The notes below the pieces were generated by a model. That model was not told where the DNA came from and ran no database searches. It worked only from the letters and a program-made list of their open reading frames with translations. Positions 56,501 through 63,985 of a stretch of 64,000 bases of DNA are shown piece after piece. Positions within the stretch are counted from its first letter, which is position 1. Each line of letters starts with the position of its first letter. The stretch comes from Lumbricus rubellus (Eukaryota > Annelida > Clitellata > Crassiclitellata > Lumbricidae), in the NCBI GenBank assembly GCA_945859605.1, contig OX243820.1:34809196-34873195 (forward strand), read 5' to 3'. A program made the position numbers and the translations under genes.

Positions 56501-59500
56501 ACTGTTGGTAAGATAAAATTGGGTCAAAGCCCGGGTGGAATCTTATTGGTCAGAGAAATTGGGTCAAACCCCAGATGAAACCGTATTGGTCAGCGAAATT
56601 GAGTGAAAGGAATCCGATTGGTTCGAGAAACTACGTTTCAACCTATTCGAATGACTTAAAGCCAAGAGGAAATCCGATTGGTTAGCGAAACTGGGTCGAA
56701 ACCCAAGCAAAATGCGATTGGTCAGATGAACTAGGACTAGGTTGAAGAAGACCGGGCGAAATCCAAAAGTTTCAACGCACAAATTTGCGGTTACAATAAC
56801 AGAATATAAATGATATATTTATATGCCAGGAGATAACTCTATAAAAGGTGTTGAAGGCTTTAGATCTGGCATTATAATGCGATCTGTTGAAATGTTTTTT
56901 TGTAGTGTCCCAGCAAGGATGATCCCAATTTTTCCATTCACCTGAAGAGTTCAACCGGAGATTGGTCAGGTATGGAATATGAGTAACACACCTTTTTTAA
57001 AGTTGGAAAGAATATTATTTAGGTCTGCGTCACAAGCTGCTATACATCATGAGAAAGTGTATAGATGGCTGTTTAGGCTGCTTAGAAACAAACGCCTCCT
57101 TAATAAGAAAACTCATCAGAGTAGGTCACAACTTGTAACTTTAAGCTAGGGTTTCTGAGTTTTATATAGCGCATTTTGTAAATATTTCAAGAACGTCACT
57201 AGTATGTATGTTGATTTTGTATTCATTATTTTTTGTGTATTTTCTTAGGTCGTTTCTTCGACCACTTCTCTTCTCTCTCACCAATCAACCACGTTTTGTT
57301 TCCGCCTGCAAAAGTCAAAAGAGAAAGGTAGGTAGGCCTAAATAAACTAAGGCCCCTACTCTACTCTACTGGTAGGCTACATTATATTCAGAATAGTTAC
57401 TATAGAATTGATGCATTGGTTAGAATTTGATGCTGTGACTGTTTGCATGGAATTATAAATCTGTCTGTAGGCTACAATATACTTGAGAGTAGGCCAATGA
57501 CCTGTGCTTCATTTCGCAGGCGCGGATTCAGAGGGGGGCGGAGCCGGCGTACGCCCCCCCCTAAACCTGCTCAAACTAAACTGACCTAATACTAATATAA
57601 TTGCAATTTGGGAATAGGATGTTTGAAGTAGCTGGACCGGCAGAATGGAGCTCTCTTACCGTAGCTCTCTTACCTACTTACCTGAGTTGCTAGCAGACGT
57701 TGCCCACGTGACCAATGACGTTTGCCGTTACGTCATTCACAAAGTTCATGCACAGACAAAATTTAGGCTACGTAAATAGAAATTGGTCAATTTAAGAATA
57801 ATTTTTATGTCGAGTGGTCCGCCGTCAAAACGGCTTAAACAAGCAGTTTTATCATTCGCGGATAAGCCGACTGCCGTTGGTAAGACATAAGCCTATCTTA
57901 GGCCTAAAATCTTAAAAGATGGCATATGATATAAATATCATTATAATTTTGAAATTCGTCGTGCTGATGATAGCCGCCGAAAGATATATAATCTGCGCTG
58001 GGGGTAAGAGGACTAAGGTCCAGACCGATGCAAGTCCGGGCTGGCGGAGAAAGGGGACTGACGTTTGGTCCGGTGTGAGTCCGGGCTGGCGGGAGAAGGG
58101 TGTTGAGTCCGGGTTGGTGGAGGATGGGGCTGAGATTCACAAGGACAACAATTTTGAATTTTGCTACAATAGAACGTCGATGCTTATGCTAATAGAATGC
58201 ACCGCAGACCGTGATGTACCCGTAAAACCCCCTACATGTGACATGCCCCTAGGGTTTTTCTATATAGCAGGCCTACCCATATGACTAGACTTAAAAACTT
58301 GTTAGGCTATATAGGCCTAAACTTTTAACTTTTGTGATTATATTAAAGACTAAGCCCATTTCTTTTACAATAAAAATTTGACATTCTTATACTGGTAGCT
58401 AGTGTGCGACTCTGCAAAACGAATTCTTATTTAAGTTTTCATGATTTTATCGTTGATAAATAGCTGGCAAAAAAGAGCCTAAAAAGGGCTCAAGTTGAGG
58501 TCAACAGAGCTAAAAATGCGCTGGCGGCTGGGGCTCCGCCCCAGACCCCGCTGGGGGAGCTTACGACGTTCCCCAGACTTCGTATTCGGTATGGGCTTTG
58601 TACCTCTGGCACTCGCGCAGCTCGATCCGCGCCTTCGGCGCTTCATAAAAAAGTTTTAGTTGGGCTTAGGGCTTCAGCCCCCCCAAACCTGAAATCCTGG
58701 CGCCGCCACTGTATATATATAGGCTATATACGGGATTGGATTGGTGATGTTTACGCCCCCCCTAACCAGAAATCCTGGATCCGCCTCTGTTTCGTATATC
58801 TATGTGTCTATCCGTGTCTGTTTGTAGGCTACCTTTGTGTGCGCGCTTTTCGAAAGCACCGATTAATAGTTGTATGCTATGTACATGCATAGGCGTAGGG
58901 GACATTTCAACGTTGGGGGGGGCAAAAATTAGACTTTTGCCCGAAATTTTTTTTCCCTCCGGCCGAAATCTTAAGAAAAATTTCCGTTACGTTTGCCCGA
59001 AAATTCTGACGACCTTTTTTTAGTCATTCGGGCAAAATCTCCATTTTTTTCGGGCAAGTCTGATTTTTCGGGCAAGAAGACCCGAAAAAATAAGAAAAGT
59101 AAAAATTTTCTAAAACTTTTTTTATTTTTCCGGGTCTGCCTGCCCGAAAAATCAGACTTGCCCGAAATTTGGGGGGGCATTTGCCCCCCCTGGACCCCCG
59201 TCTCCTACGCCTATGTGTACATGTAGGCTACATGTAGTGTGGATGAGGGAATGAAAGCAAGAAATAATGAATTAACGAATTAGCAAATTACCGAATTGAT
59301 AGATTGCTGAATTATTGAATTGGTGAATTGATGAACTAACGAATAAATGAACTAAAGATTCCATAAAATTAATGAGTAGCCGAACTAACGAATGAGTGAA
59401 TTAAAAATCAAGTAACAACGAATGAATGATGGATTGATTGAATGAATGAATGAATGAATTAACTAATCATAGAATAAATTTATGAATTCATAACTAAAAG

Positions 59501-61004
59501 AATGAATTATTGTTGAATAAGGGAATGAATGAATTAATGAATGAATTTATTTTAAATACGATGTCATTTTGCTTGTATAGCCTATAATTTGATGTTCAAT
59601 AGAGTGTATATAGACGGACCTTTCTCAAGTCCAATGGAGGACGTACTACGATATCGTTTCAGTCTTTGCATTGCCGGAGGAATTGGCATCACAGCGTTTA
59701 CTGCAACTCTCGACCACATCAGGTCAATAGCATCAGCAATTATTGTCAAAGCGATACGTGGATCAATCAATCAACCAGTTAATTTATCAATCGACCAATC
59801 AATCAATCGTTCAACTAATCGATCAATCGATCAGCCAATAAATAAATAAATCAATTGGCCAATCAATCAGCCAATCAATCAATAAATCAATCACTCAATC
59901 AATAAATCAGCCAATCAGATACTTGTGAGAGTGCGTTTCATAGAAAAACATTTAATACACTCTACATAATATATAGGGTGTCCAATAAGTTCGTGAACGA
60001 TTTTACTTGCAGATAGCAGAAAAGTTTTGCAACAAACATTAATAATTTTTATGTCATTTGAAAGAGCTTTATGTCCTGAAACCAAAAAGTGTAAAAAGTG
60101 TTAGATTTTGGCAACGAGGAAATGACGTCATCAATTTATGCGGAAGGGCTATTTTTAGCGACTTTTATGCAGTTCGCGATCGTTTTTCGTAAACAAACTT
60201 GGGGAAAATGGGAAAAATAGCAGATGTTCAGTTACGCTCGAAAGTTGCTATTCTTGATGAAGAAGGATATTCATATTCCGTTATAGGCGATAAATTAGGT
60301 TGATCGAAAGGTTGGGTAGCTAAATGGGTTGAAGGAAGCAAGCAAGGCGAGTTAGTCGATCATGCACAATGCGGTCGACCAAAGATTTTGACACAGGCTG
60401 CTATTAAAATAATCAAAAAGGCGAAATACAGACGAGAACCTGGATTGAGACAGATAGAAAAATCTCTCAAAACAGGTGGACCTAAGGACAACAATGAAAC
60501 AATCAGAAATTACATGAAAGGGGAGTTAAAGTGGAGAAGTTGGAAACGCAGGAAGACGCCATTGCTAACAGACGCTCAGAGGAAAAACGGTTGTTATTCG
60601 CGAGCACATAACTGACGCTTACATCTGCTGTTTCGCGAGCATGACTGAATGAAAATATTCCTAACTACATTGAAAACTGGTCTCCAAACTCTCCTGATCT
60701 CTCACCGATTGAAAATCTCTGGAGTATACTCTCAGGTAGTGTCTACAAAGATCCTGAACCAAATAATCATGCTCAGCTAAAACGTCGTTTGCGAAAACAT
60801 GGAATTCGATATCGGTTGAAACTTTGTACAACCTCATCGAATCTTTACCCAGACGAAAGAAAGCTGTTATAGCCAGCAAAGGCGACACTATTGCCTATTA
60901 AATGGTACAATAATTATAGATTTTTGTTGTGTATATTTTTTGTAACAAGCTAGCAAAATCGTTCACGAACTTATTGGACACCCTGTATATATGAATATAT
61001 ATAT

Positions 61005-61046
<42 letters not shown>

Positions 61047-62069
61047 TTTCTTTGAAACCCAGGCGGAACCCGGATGTGATAAGAACGGGTCGTCTTCACT
61101 TGGTCTGGATGAGTCGACAGGTGGAGCAATTCCTCACCTTTGCTCATCTGCTCACAGACACTCACCAACGATTGTGGACGATCAACCGACCTGACCTCTT
61201 CAGCTTCCAGCTCTACATCACCTGCCCCACTGACGAAACGGTCATACAGGTGAGACAATCAATACAGGTGTGATAAACAATGCAAGGTATGATAATCAAT
61301 GCAAGGCTATGATAATCAATGCAAGGGAATTAATCAATACAGGTATAAATTTTATTCGATTTCATGCACGTGATCGAATTAATCATTACAAGCCGCTGTT
61401 GAAATAGATATGTTGAAGTACAAAAAACATTTAACGAATGAATGAATGAATGAATTGTCGAATGAATGAATTAATTAATTAATATATGAATTAATTAATT
61501 AATTAATTAATTAGTGAATGAATGAATGAATGAATGAATTAATTAATTAGTGAATGAATGAATTAATTAATTAATTAATTAATTAGTGAATGAATGAATT
61601 AATTAATTAATTAATTGATTAACGAATGCATGAATGAATGAATGATGAGCTAATGAATGAATGAATTTACGAATGAATGAATGAATTAAAGAATGAATGA
61701 ATTTATTTATTTATATATTTATTAATTAATGGTCTGATTTCTCTTTGTCTCAGAACCTCTTTGCAGCTGACCATGGTCTTCTCTCTCGAAGGATCATCGT
61801 CGGTCGACCCAACTGGAAGGAGGTTCTTGGTCAGCTGGCGTCATCACGAAGCAGGTAACTCTATCATTATTGTGTTGATGACCTTCTGTCCTTCTCCATA
61901 TTCCAGTGGCCTTGCTATTTCGATGTTAGAACCGCATTACGCTGGCACCTCCATGCCATTGAATGTTATCAATTCGGAAAACTTCAGCCTTAGCATCAAC
62001 CTATAGTAAGTGGAAGGACACCAGCAGCAGTACCTTAAGGCTTAAGCAATAGCACTGAGACAACTATGC

Positions 62070-62110
<41 letters not shown>

Positions 62111-63306
62111 GATGATGATGATGGTGGTGGTGGTGGTGGTGGTGGTGGTGGTGGTGGTGGTGGTGGTGGTGGTGGTGGTGGTGGTGGTGGTGGTGGTGGT
62201 GGTGGTGGTGGTGGTGGTGACGACGACGATGATGACGATGATGATGATGATGACGACGACGATGATGGCGGTGTTGTTGACTTGGCGGCAAGATGGATTG
62301 CACTCATTAACCTCATAAATGTCTCGATGATAAAGTCTCCAAGGGAGATGACGGGAAGTAATCATCTGCCCCAAGGTCTCTCTCTTCCTCCTTCCGTCCA
62401 TCTTTCTTTGGCTGTCATGATCAAATGCAGCAGAGCGACAGTGGGAGGAAGAGGAAGAGGAAAGGGAAGAGGAAGGGGCGAAGAAAGAGGAAGAGACGAG
62501 GGAGGAGGAGGAAGAGGAAAGAGGAAAGAGAAGGGAAGGGTAAGAGGGAAGGGAAGAGGAAGAGAAAGGGGAAGAGGAAGAGGAAATGGAATACAAAGAT
62601 TAAAGGGAAGAGGAAGAAACGAAGGAGGAGGAGGAAGAGGAAAAGGGAAAGAGAAGGGGAAGGGTAAGAGGGACGGGAAGAGGAAGAGAAAGGGGAAGAG
62701 AAAGAGGAAATGGAAGGGTAATAGGAAGAGGAAAGAGAAAAGGAAGAGAAAAGGGAAGATGAAGGGGCGAAGGAAGAGGACGAATTCAAGACAAGAGAGG
62801 ATGAGTAGACGCAGCAATAATAATTATATGAAGAAGAAGAAGAAGAATGTGAAGAAAATGAAGCGAAGAGGAGAATGAATCGGTGGTCGAAACGGAGAAG
62901 AAGAAGGAAGCGCAGGAGGAAAAGGACGGAGAGTCTACATGGGCTATACAAGCGGAAGAGGTCGGAAGAGAAGAAACGGAGAAGGAGTGGGAAGAGGAAG
63001 AGGAATGGAGGAAGAAGAGGGGAAAAAGAGGAGTCGGAAGAGAAGAATAAGAAGGAAGAACCCCGCATGTACAGATTAAAGAGAATGATTGAAAGAGAGA
63101 ACTAAGTAACGAGTGATAAACAGTTGGATCGGCGACGTTAAGGTTATTGCGAATAAAGTTGATTCTTAAGTAATGTACATTTTTTCAGAAAACGCATCGG
63201 TGTCTTCAGCTGTGGTCCGAAGTCTTTGAATACAGAGCTGTCCAAGATCTGTGCTCAGGGAACGATCAATCGCACCGTCTTCAAGTTCTTTCACGAATCT
63301 CTTTAG
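42721..63306 (+). CDS. NOX4: NADPH oxidase, NOX4 type (first exon and one internal exon not secured)
   Basis: Membrane flavocytochrome that moves electrons from NADPH through FAD and two haems to oxygen; vertebrate NOX4 works with p22phox and is constitutively active. Fifteen exons give about 543 codons against about 578 in human NOX4. All four haem histidines are present: FHELCAW, VAHLCGH (twelve to eighteen residues on), FWYSHKLF and LLHAF. The extracellular loop has VPGCIYLN and a second Cys, a NOX4 feature. FAD site HPFT, NADPH sites CIAGGIGIT and CGP, and the C-terminus ending FKFFHESL all fit. No EF-hands are seen, against NOX5 and DUOX. The N-terminal 15-20 residues are missing, and about 11 residues before PGITG fall in an exon not securely found. 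One intron uses a GC donor. Introns carry a large transposon load. Confidence 0.9.
43020..43196. repeat. (GAT)/(GAC) trinucleotide repeat
   Basis: gatgatgat and gacgacgac blocks in a NOX4 intron, ending about 35 bases before the next acceptor. Confidence 0.93.
43232..43351 (+). CDS. NOX4: NOX4 exon: second transmembrane helix (3' end uncertain)
   Basis: AGLCTSRATASLINLN and MLLLPVCR match the family closely. The 3' boundary is weak: gttgtc at 43352 and gtcatc at 43337 both keep phase 0, and neither is a good donor. Confidence 0.75.
43370..43600. repeat. Minisatellite ttcattttctcataataatnat
   Basis: About seven copies of ttcattttctcataataat plus a variable attattata spacer, immediately after a NOX4 exon. 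Confidence 0.88.
43680..44095. repeat. Polypyrimidine tract (TCTC/CTGT)
   Basis: About 400 bases of pyrimidine in a NOX4 intron. Confidence 0.9.
44351..44435 (+). CDS. NOX4: NOX4 exon: third helix with first haem ligand
   Basis: TVRTALDNAKGFHELCAWLL. The His of FHELC is the first haem ligand. Ends after one base at G|gtaata. The acceptor could also be 12 bases later (aagcag). Confidence 0.85.
44478..44508. repeat. (AT)n microsatellite
   Basis: Perfect tatata run. Confidence 0.93.
44790..44920. repeat. Worn MITE family B copy, reverse orientation
   Basis: gggcttgttttaagggattc, gagctgcacaactccttttc and agctgcacaaatccattc match the reverse complement of 20856-21051. No target duplication found. 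Confidence 0.55.
45901..45998 (+). CDS. NOX4: NOX4 exon: second haem ligand and extracellular loop
   Basis: VAHLCGHVFNAYNFSANYSF and KDINAATYKGE. Closely parallels the vertebrate NOX4 segment. Phase 0 at the donor GAG|gtatgt. Confidence 0.9.
46100..46275. repeat. Polypurine tract (GAGA)
   Basis: gagagggaaggggagaggga and similar, in the large NOX4 intron. Confidence 0.9.
47498..47535 (+). pseudogene. Candidate missing NOX4 microexon carrying a one-base shift
   Basis: After the acceptor ccattag the sequence reads IDPKNVF, the expected D-P-K-x-x-F block between the preceding and following exons. The next bases read FTTPS in the following frame, where relatives have FTT before PG(I/L)TG. Donor gtaagc follows. 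With one base fewer, the phase would fit both neighbours; as written it does not. Sequencing error, an old inactivating indel or chance are all possible. Confidence 0.3.
48342..48762. mobile_element. hAT-like MITE, family E, nested
   Basis: Termini CAGGGATGCCACTCTC and GAGAGGCATCCTTG are inverted, with the perfect 8-bp duplication acaaggca. It lies wholly inside the 48259-52721 element. Confidence 0.9.
49425..51895 (+). mobile_element. 5'-truncated LINE (CR1/L2/Jockey-like non-LTR retrotransposon)
   Basis: Reverse transcriptase frame followed by about 390 bases of 3' untranslated region and a (tgatt)n-like tail, ttgattgattgattga, typical of CR1/L2-type LINEs. No endonuclease domain remains, so the copy is 5' truncated at an uncertain point near 49425. 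Confidence 0.85.
49445..51499 (+). CDS. LINE reverse transcriptase, open frame, N-terminally truncated
   Basis: About 685 codons without a stop. NPWMTRGLLKS, then finger and palm motifs: VIPIYKKGERDNLTNYRPIS, FFDLAKAFDTVNH (first Asp), GVPQGSNLGPLLFLLYINDL and catalytic FADD (50666-50677), then the thumb region and a C-terminal LKLYYSLV-type region. The upstream start codon belongs to flanking DNA. A long intact frame suggests recent insertion, but without endonuclease it is not autonomous. Confidence 0.9.
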   Translation, partial: PPFDMKRHELHHSVEGIPVSSRKIRSKQIIKNPWMTRGLLKSSKKKEQLYLKFIKNPSEVNRNKFVKYRNKFKTVRIKAEKYYYATEFDKYKGDLKKTWSLIRSITNMGSRDTTIESLNVNGAKIEDAEDIANKLNDYFVSIAQVLDDKIPDSSDSFMKYMKPPPLRSFGLIPTSSSEVLNLSQSIRTTHSKGMDDIDPCIAGPNIDCIAQPLAELINCSFTTGIFPQPLKIAKVIPIYKKGERDNLTNYRPISVLPYFSKIFEKTMYSRLYEFVTKTDILFPSQHGFQSGHSPYMALLSMQDRISNAIDNNEFSLGIFFDLAKAFDTVNHKILLNKLETYGIRGLQLSWFASYLDGRRQCVENNGKRSTLKRILYGVPQGSNLGPLLFLLYINDLPNVSNRLFFILFADDTNVFYSHSCLHTLFQIINVELELIADWFKANRLSLNLEKTNYILFKSHRKKIPLGEFQLKINGISLASVESTKFLGVYVDSHLTWNEHIAHVASKIAKNIGVMARTAYILPSSIRIKLYYSLVHPYLSYCNIVWASTYVTRLYRVIILQKRALRLIVGAPYGSHTAPIFLNLRILKLDQIWTLQIGEFMYRFDRSLLPPIYKNYFQLSSQVHSHFTRYSSLYHRTYARTNTRQFSIKSSGVTTWEKIPREIKLSPSIWTFKKKFSAFLIEGTK
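52890..52962 (+). CDS. NOX4: NOX4 exon: fourth transmembrane helix
   Basis: PGITGLLLTAILLLLISTAT then LRVR. Starts with two bases of a codon that the preceding known exon (phase 0) cannot supply, which is the evidence for a missing exon. Donor AAG|gtaaaa. Confidence 0.88.
53421..53501 (+). CDS. NOX4: NOX4 exon: fifth helix with third and fourth haem ligands
   Basis: RCNYNLFWYSHKLFIVFYII then VLLHAF. The two His are 13 residues apart, as in all NOX proteins. Confidence 0.92.
53965..54228. repeat. (ATTC/ATCC)n tetranucleotide repeat
   Basis: ttcattcattcatc and atccatccatcc runs up to the acceptor of the E-loop exon of NOX4. Confidence 0.93.
54240..54414 (+). CDS. NOX4: NOX4 exon: extracellular E-loop
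   Basis: RGILTEQINLSDHVPGCIYL and an acidic, Pro-rich insertion, then EWKCSKDPQFAAIGSS. The two Cys correspond to the E-loop cysteines linked to NOX4 hydrogen peroxide output. The frame stays open past the donor gtaaat. Confidence 0.9.
54596..54790. repeat. Old dispersed repeat, copy 2
   Basis: Counterpart of the repeat at 3985-4172 beside the katanin 3' end. Orientation is the same. Confidence 0.5.
54961..55139. mobile_element. hAT-like MITE, family C, short variant
   Basis: Termini CATAGGTGCAA and TTGCGCCTATG are inverted. Flanks catgcaag and catgcaac match at 7 of 8 bases. Interior has three tandem aatcacgtcctaaaagttgg units. It ends 31 bases before a NOX4 acceptor. Confidence 0.78.
55171..55338 (+). 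CDS. NOX4: NOX4 exon: sixth helix and start of FAD domain; GC donor
   Basis: SWMWVIGPLFIYICDSLYRY, then HPPKVIEVLFHC and FSCRPGQ. The reading joins the next exon (FILIRCP) only if the intron begins GC (CAG|gcaggt). A nearby GT four bases later breaks the frame. Confidence 0.9.
55382..55630. repeat. 25-bp minisatellite (tgttgtaacatgtgttgtcacatga)
   Basis: About ten near-perfect copies of tgttgtaacatgtgttg plus tcacatga, starting just after the exon with the GC donor. Degenerate copies trail to about 55900. Confidence 0.93.
56156..56218 (+). CDS. NOX4: NOX4 exon: FAD-binding HPFT motif
   Basis: FILIRCPEISTLEWHPFTVS. HPFT contacts the FAD. Phase 0 at both ends. Confidence 0.93.
56390..56745. 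repeat. Degenerate minisatellite with CCAAT boxes and a palindrome
   Basis: Repeats of attggtcagcgaaactgggt with variable spacers. 56390-56415 and 56426-56451 form an inverted repeat with one mismatch. Lies in a NOX4 intron. Confidence 0.8.
56906..56969 (+). CDS. NOX4: NOX4 exon: end of FAD domain
   Basis: CPSKDDPNFSIHLKSSTGDW. Matches the C-P-x-x ... HLK ... GDW spacing of NOX4. Ends after one base of a codon. Confidence 0.93.
57249..57327 (+). CDS. NOX4: NOX4 exon: linker to NADPH domain
   Basis: GRFFDHFSSLSPINHVLFPP then AKVKRE. Low conservation, but phases fit both neighbours. Confidence 0.85.
57517..58789. mobile_element. Probable composite hAT-like element (family D ends)
   Basis: CAGGCGCGGATTCAG at one end and CTGGATCCGCCTCTG at the other are imperfect inverted repeats. 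A second right end (ctggcgccgccactg, 58692-58706) lies inside. The flanks share only tttcg (5 bases), not 8, so the boundaries or the class may be wrong. No transposase recognised. Confidence 0.5.
58888..59215. mobile_element. hAT-like MITE, family C copy 2
   Basis: Termini CATAGGCGTAGG and CCTACGCCTATG are perfect inverted repeats, and the perfect 8-bp duplication tgtacatg flanks it. The interior repeats tttttcgggcaagtctgatt and has gacgacctttttttagtc. Confidence 0.92.
59240..59560. repeat. (GAAT)n-like tetranucleotide repeat
   Basis: gaatgaatgaatgaat with many variants, ending before the GGIGIT exon of NOX4. Confidence 0.88.
59603..59722 (+). CDS. NOX4: NOX4 exon: NADPH-binding GGIGIT motif
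   Basis: VYIDGPFSSPMEDVLRYRFS then LCIAGGIGITAFTATLDHI. Start set at the acceptor ttcaatag because it alone gives the needed phase; an earlier tag at 59580 does not. Confidence 0.93.
59755..59925. repeat. (AATC)n repeat
   Basis: aatcaatcaatcagccaatc runs just after the GGIGIT exon. Confidence 0.9.
60208..60615 (+). pseudogene. Mariner-like transposase, N-terminal part
   Basis: MGKIADVQLRSKVAILDEEG is a helix-turn-helix DNA-binding start. A TGA stop interrupts it in frame at 60301, then VAKWVEGSKQ and GRPKILT, typical linker motifs, follow. The catalytic centre is absent. Confidence 0.82.
60645..60865 (+). pseudogene. Mariner-like transposase, C-terminal part
   Basis: In another frame: NWSPNSPDLSPIENLWSILS, the third catalytic block, then LKRRLRKHGI. 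About 100-150 residues with the first two catalytic Asp are missing between this and the N-terminal piece. Confidence 0.82.
60990..61042. repeat. (TA)n microsatellite
   Basis: Interrupted tatata run between the mariner-like element and a NOX4 acceptor. Confidence 0.93.
61063..61249 (+). CDS. NOX4: NOX4 exon: NADPH domain centre
   Basis: TGRLHLVWMSRQVEQFLTFA, then INRPDLFSFQLYIT. Its acceptor lies 79 bases beyond a mariner-like insertion and a (TA)n run. Confidence 0.93.
61430..61730. repeat. (GAAT)/(TTAA) tetranucleotide repeat
   Basis: gaatgaatgaat alternating with attaattaatta in a NOX4 intron. Confidence 0.92.
61754..61854 (+). CDS. NOX4: NOX4 exon: IVGRPNW segment
   Basis: LLSRRIIVGRPNWKEVLGQL. 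GRPxW is conserved across NOX proteins. Ends AG|gtaact in a split Arg codon. Confidence 0.93.
62067..62280. repeat. (GAC)n(GGT)n(GAT)n trinucleotide repeat
   Basis: About 12 GAC, then some 32 uninterrupted GGT (62124-62218), then mixed GAC/GAT. Open in most frames as poly-Asp, poly-Gly, poly-Val, poly-His or poly-Thr; not a gene. Confidence 0.95.
62430..63060. repeat. Polypurine tract of about 630 bases
   Basis: ggaagaggaaagggaagagg and variants, almost free of pyrimidine on the plus strand, in the last NOX4 intron. It contains a partial duplication (about 62430-62600 and 62610-62760). Confidence 0.93.
63189..63306 (+). CDS. NOX4: NOX4 last coding exon
   Basis: KRIGVFSCGPKSLNTELSKI, with the CGP motif that contacts NADPH, and the C-terminus FKFFHESL followed by TAG. 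Confidence 0.94.
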
Positions 63307-63604
63307 AGTTTAACCTTTGAAGGAAGCAAGGTTGTGTACAGAAGCAGACTGGAAAGAAAAAAGAGAGATAGGCGCAAGGTTGCACATGACGATGGAGAGA
63401 GATGTATAGAGACGGAGAGAGATGGAGATAGATGGGAGATTGGCGCGAATGAAAAGCATAGACATACAGAGAGGTAGAGAGACAGAGAAAGGCGATTTTT
63501 TGCACAACGTTGGAGGCATAGAAAGACAGACACGGATATGTTGAATTAAATTCAGACTGTCCGACACGTAGATAGATGGACACAGAGCAGACAGACTGAC
63601 AAAG

Positions 63605-63645
<41 letters not shown>

Positions 63646-63720
63646 GGCAGACAGACAGACAGATAGGCAGAGAAAGAGTGACAAAGAGAGAGAGAGAGAG
63701 ACAGACAGAGAGAAAGACAT
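63605..63720. repeat. (GA)n and (CAGA)n repeat
   Basis: Perfect agag run followed by cagacagacagata and a second agag run, in the likely NOX4 3' untranslated region. Confidence 0.9.
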
Positions 63721-63762
63721 GTGAGAGTGAACAAGAGAAAGACAGAGTCTGGCTAGATGAGA

Positions 63763-63768
63763 AATAAA
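63763..63768 (+). promoter_or_regulatory. NOX4: Possible NOX4 poly(A) signal
   Basis: AATAAA about 457 bases after the stop, beyond a gaga repeat. It is the first canonical signal I saw after the stop. Confidence 0.35.
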
Positions 63769-63837
63769 GATCCATACATGTAGGTGCCTGATTCGCAACT
63801 ATACTGTTAATGAAACAACCCTTAAAGATCCATATTG

Positions 63838-63985
63838 TGATCAAGGACAAAATCCTCAATGATCAGATCCTCAGAGACCAGACCCTCAGGGACCAAGTCA
63901 TCATGCACCATTTCCCCAGGGACCAAATCTTGAAGGACCAAATCCTCTAGGTCTATTATCCTCAAGGATCATATCTTCAATATCG
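63838..63985. repeat. Degenerate short minisatellite (gaccaaatcctcaagg)
   Basis: Eight or more 15-17 bp variants such as gatcagatcctcagagacc and gaccaaatcctctagg up to the window edge. Confidence 0.7.

Larger units (their letters stand above)
59976..60983. mobile_element. Tc1/mariner-like element 2, internally deleted
   Basis: GGGTGTCCAATAAGTTCGTG at the left is mirrored exactly at the right end. TA-rich flanks fit TA targeting. Terminal sequence resembles that of the 24474-25681 element (gaacgatttt shared). Two transposase pieces remain. It lies in a NOX4 intron. Confidence 0.9.

Noticed and set aside
59581..59602. Earlier acceptor (tgtatag at 59580) for the NOX4 GGIGIT exon
   Set aside because: It needs one base from the previous exon, which supplies two; the acceptor at 59602 fits exactly and matches the family.
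62035..62596. Long frames of poly-Asp/Gly, poly-Val, poly-His or poly-Thr
   Set aside because: All six-frame openness comes from the GAC/GGT/GAT triplet run and purine tract inside the NOX4 intron.
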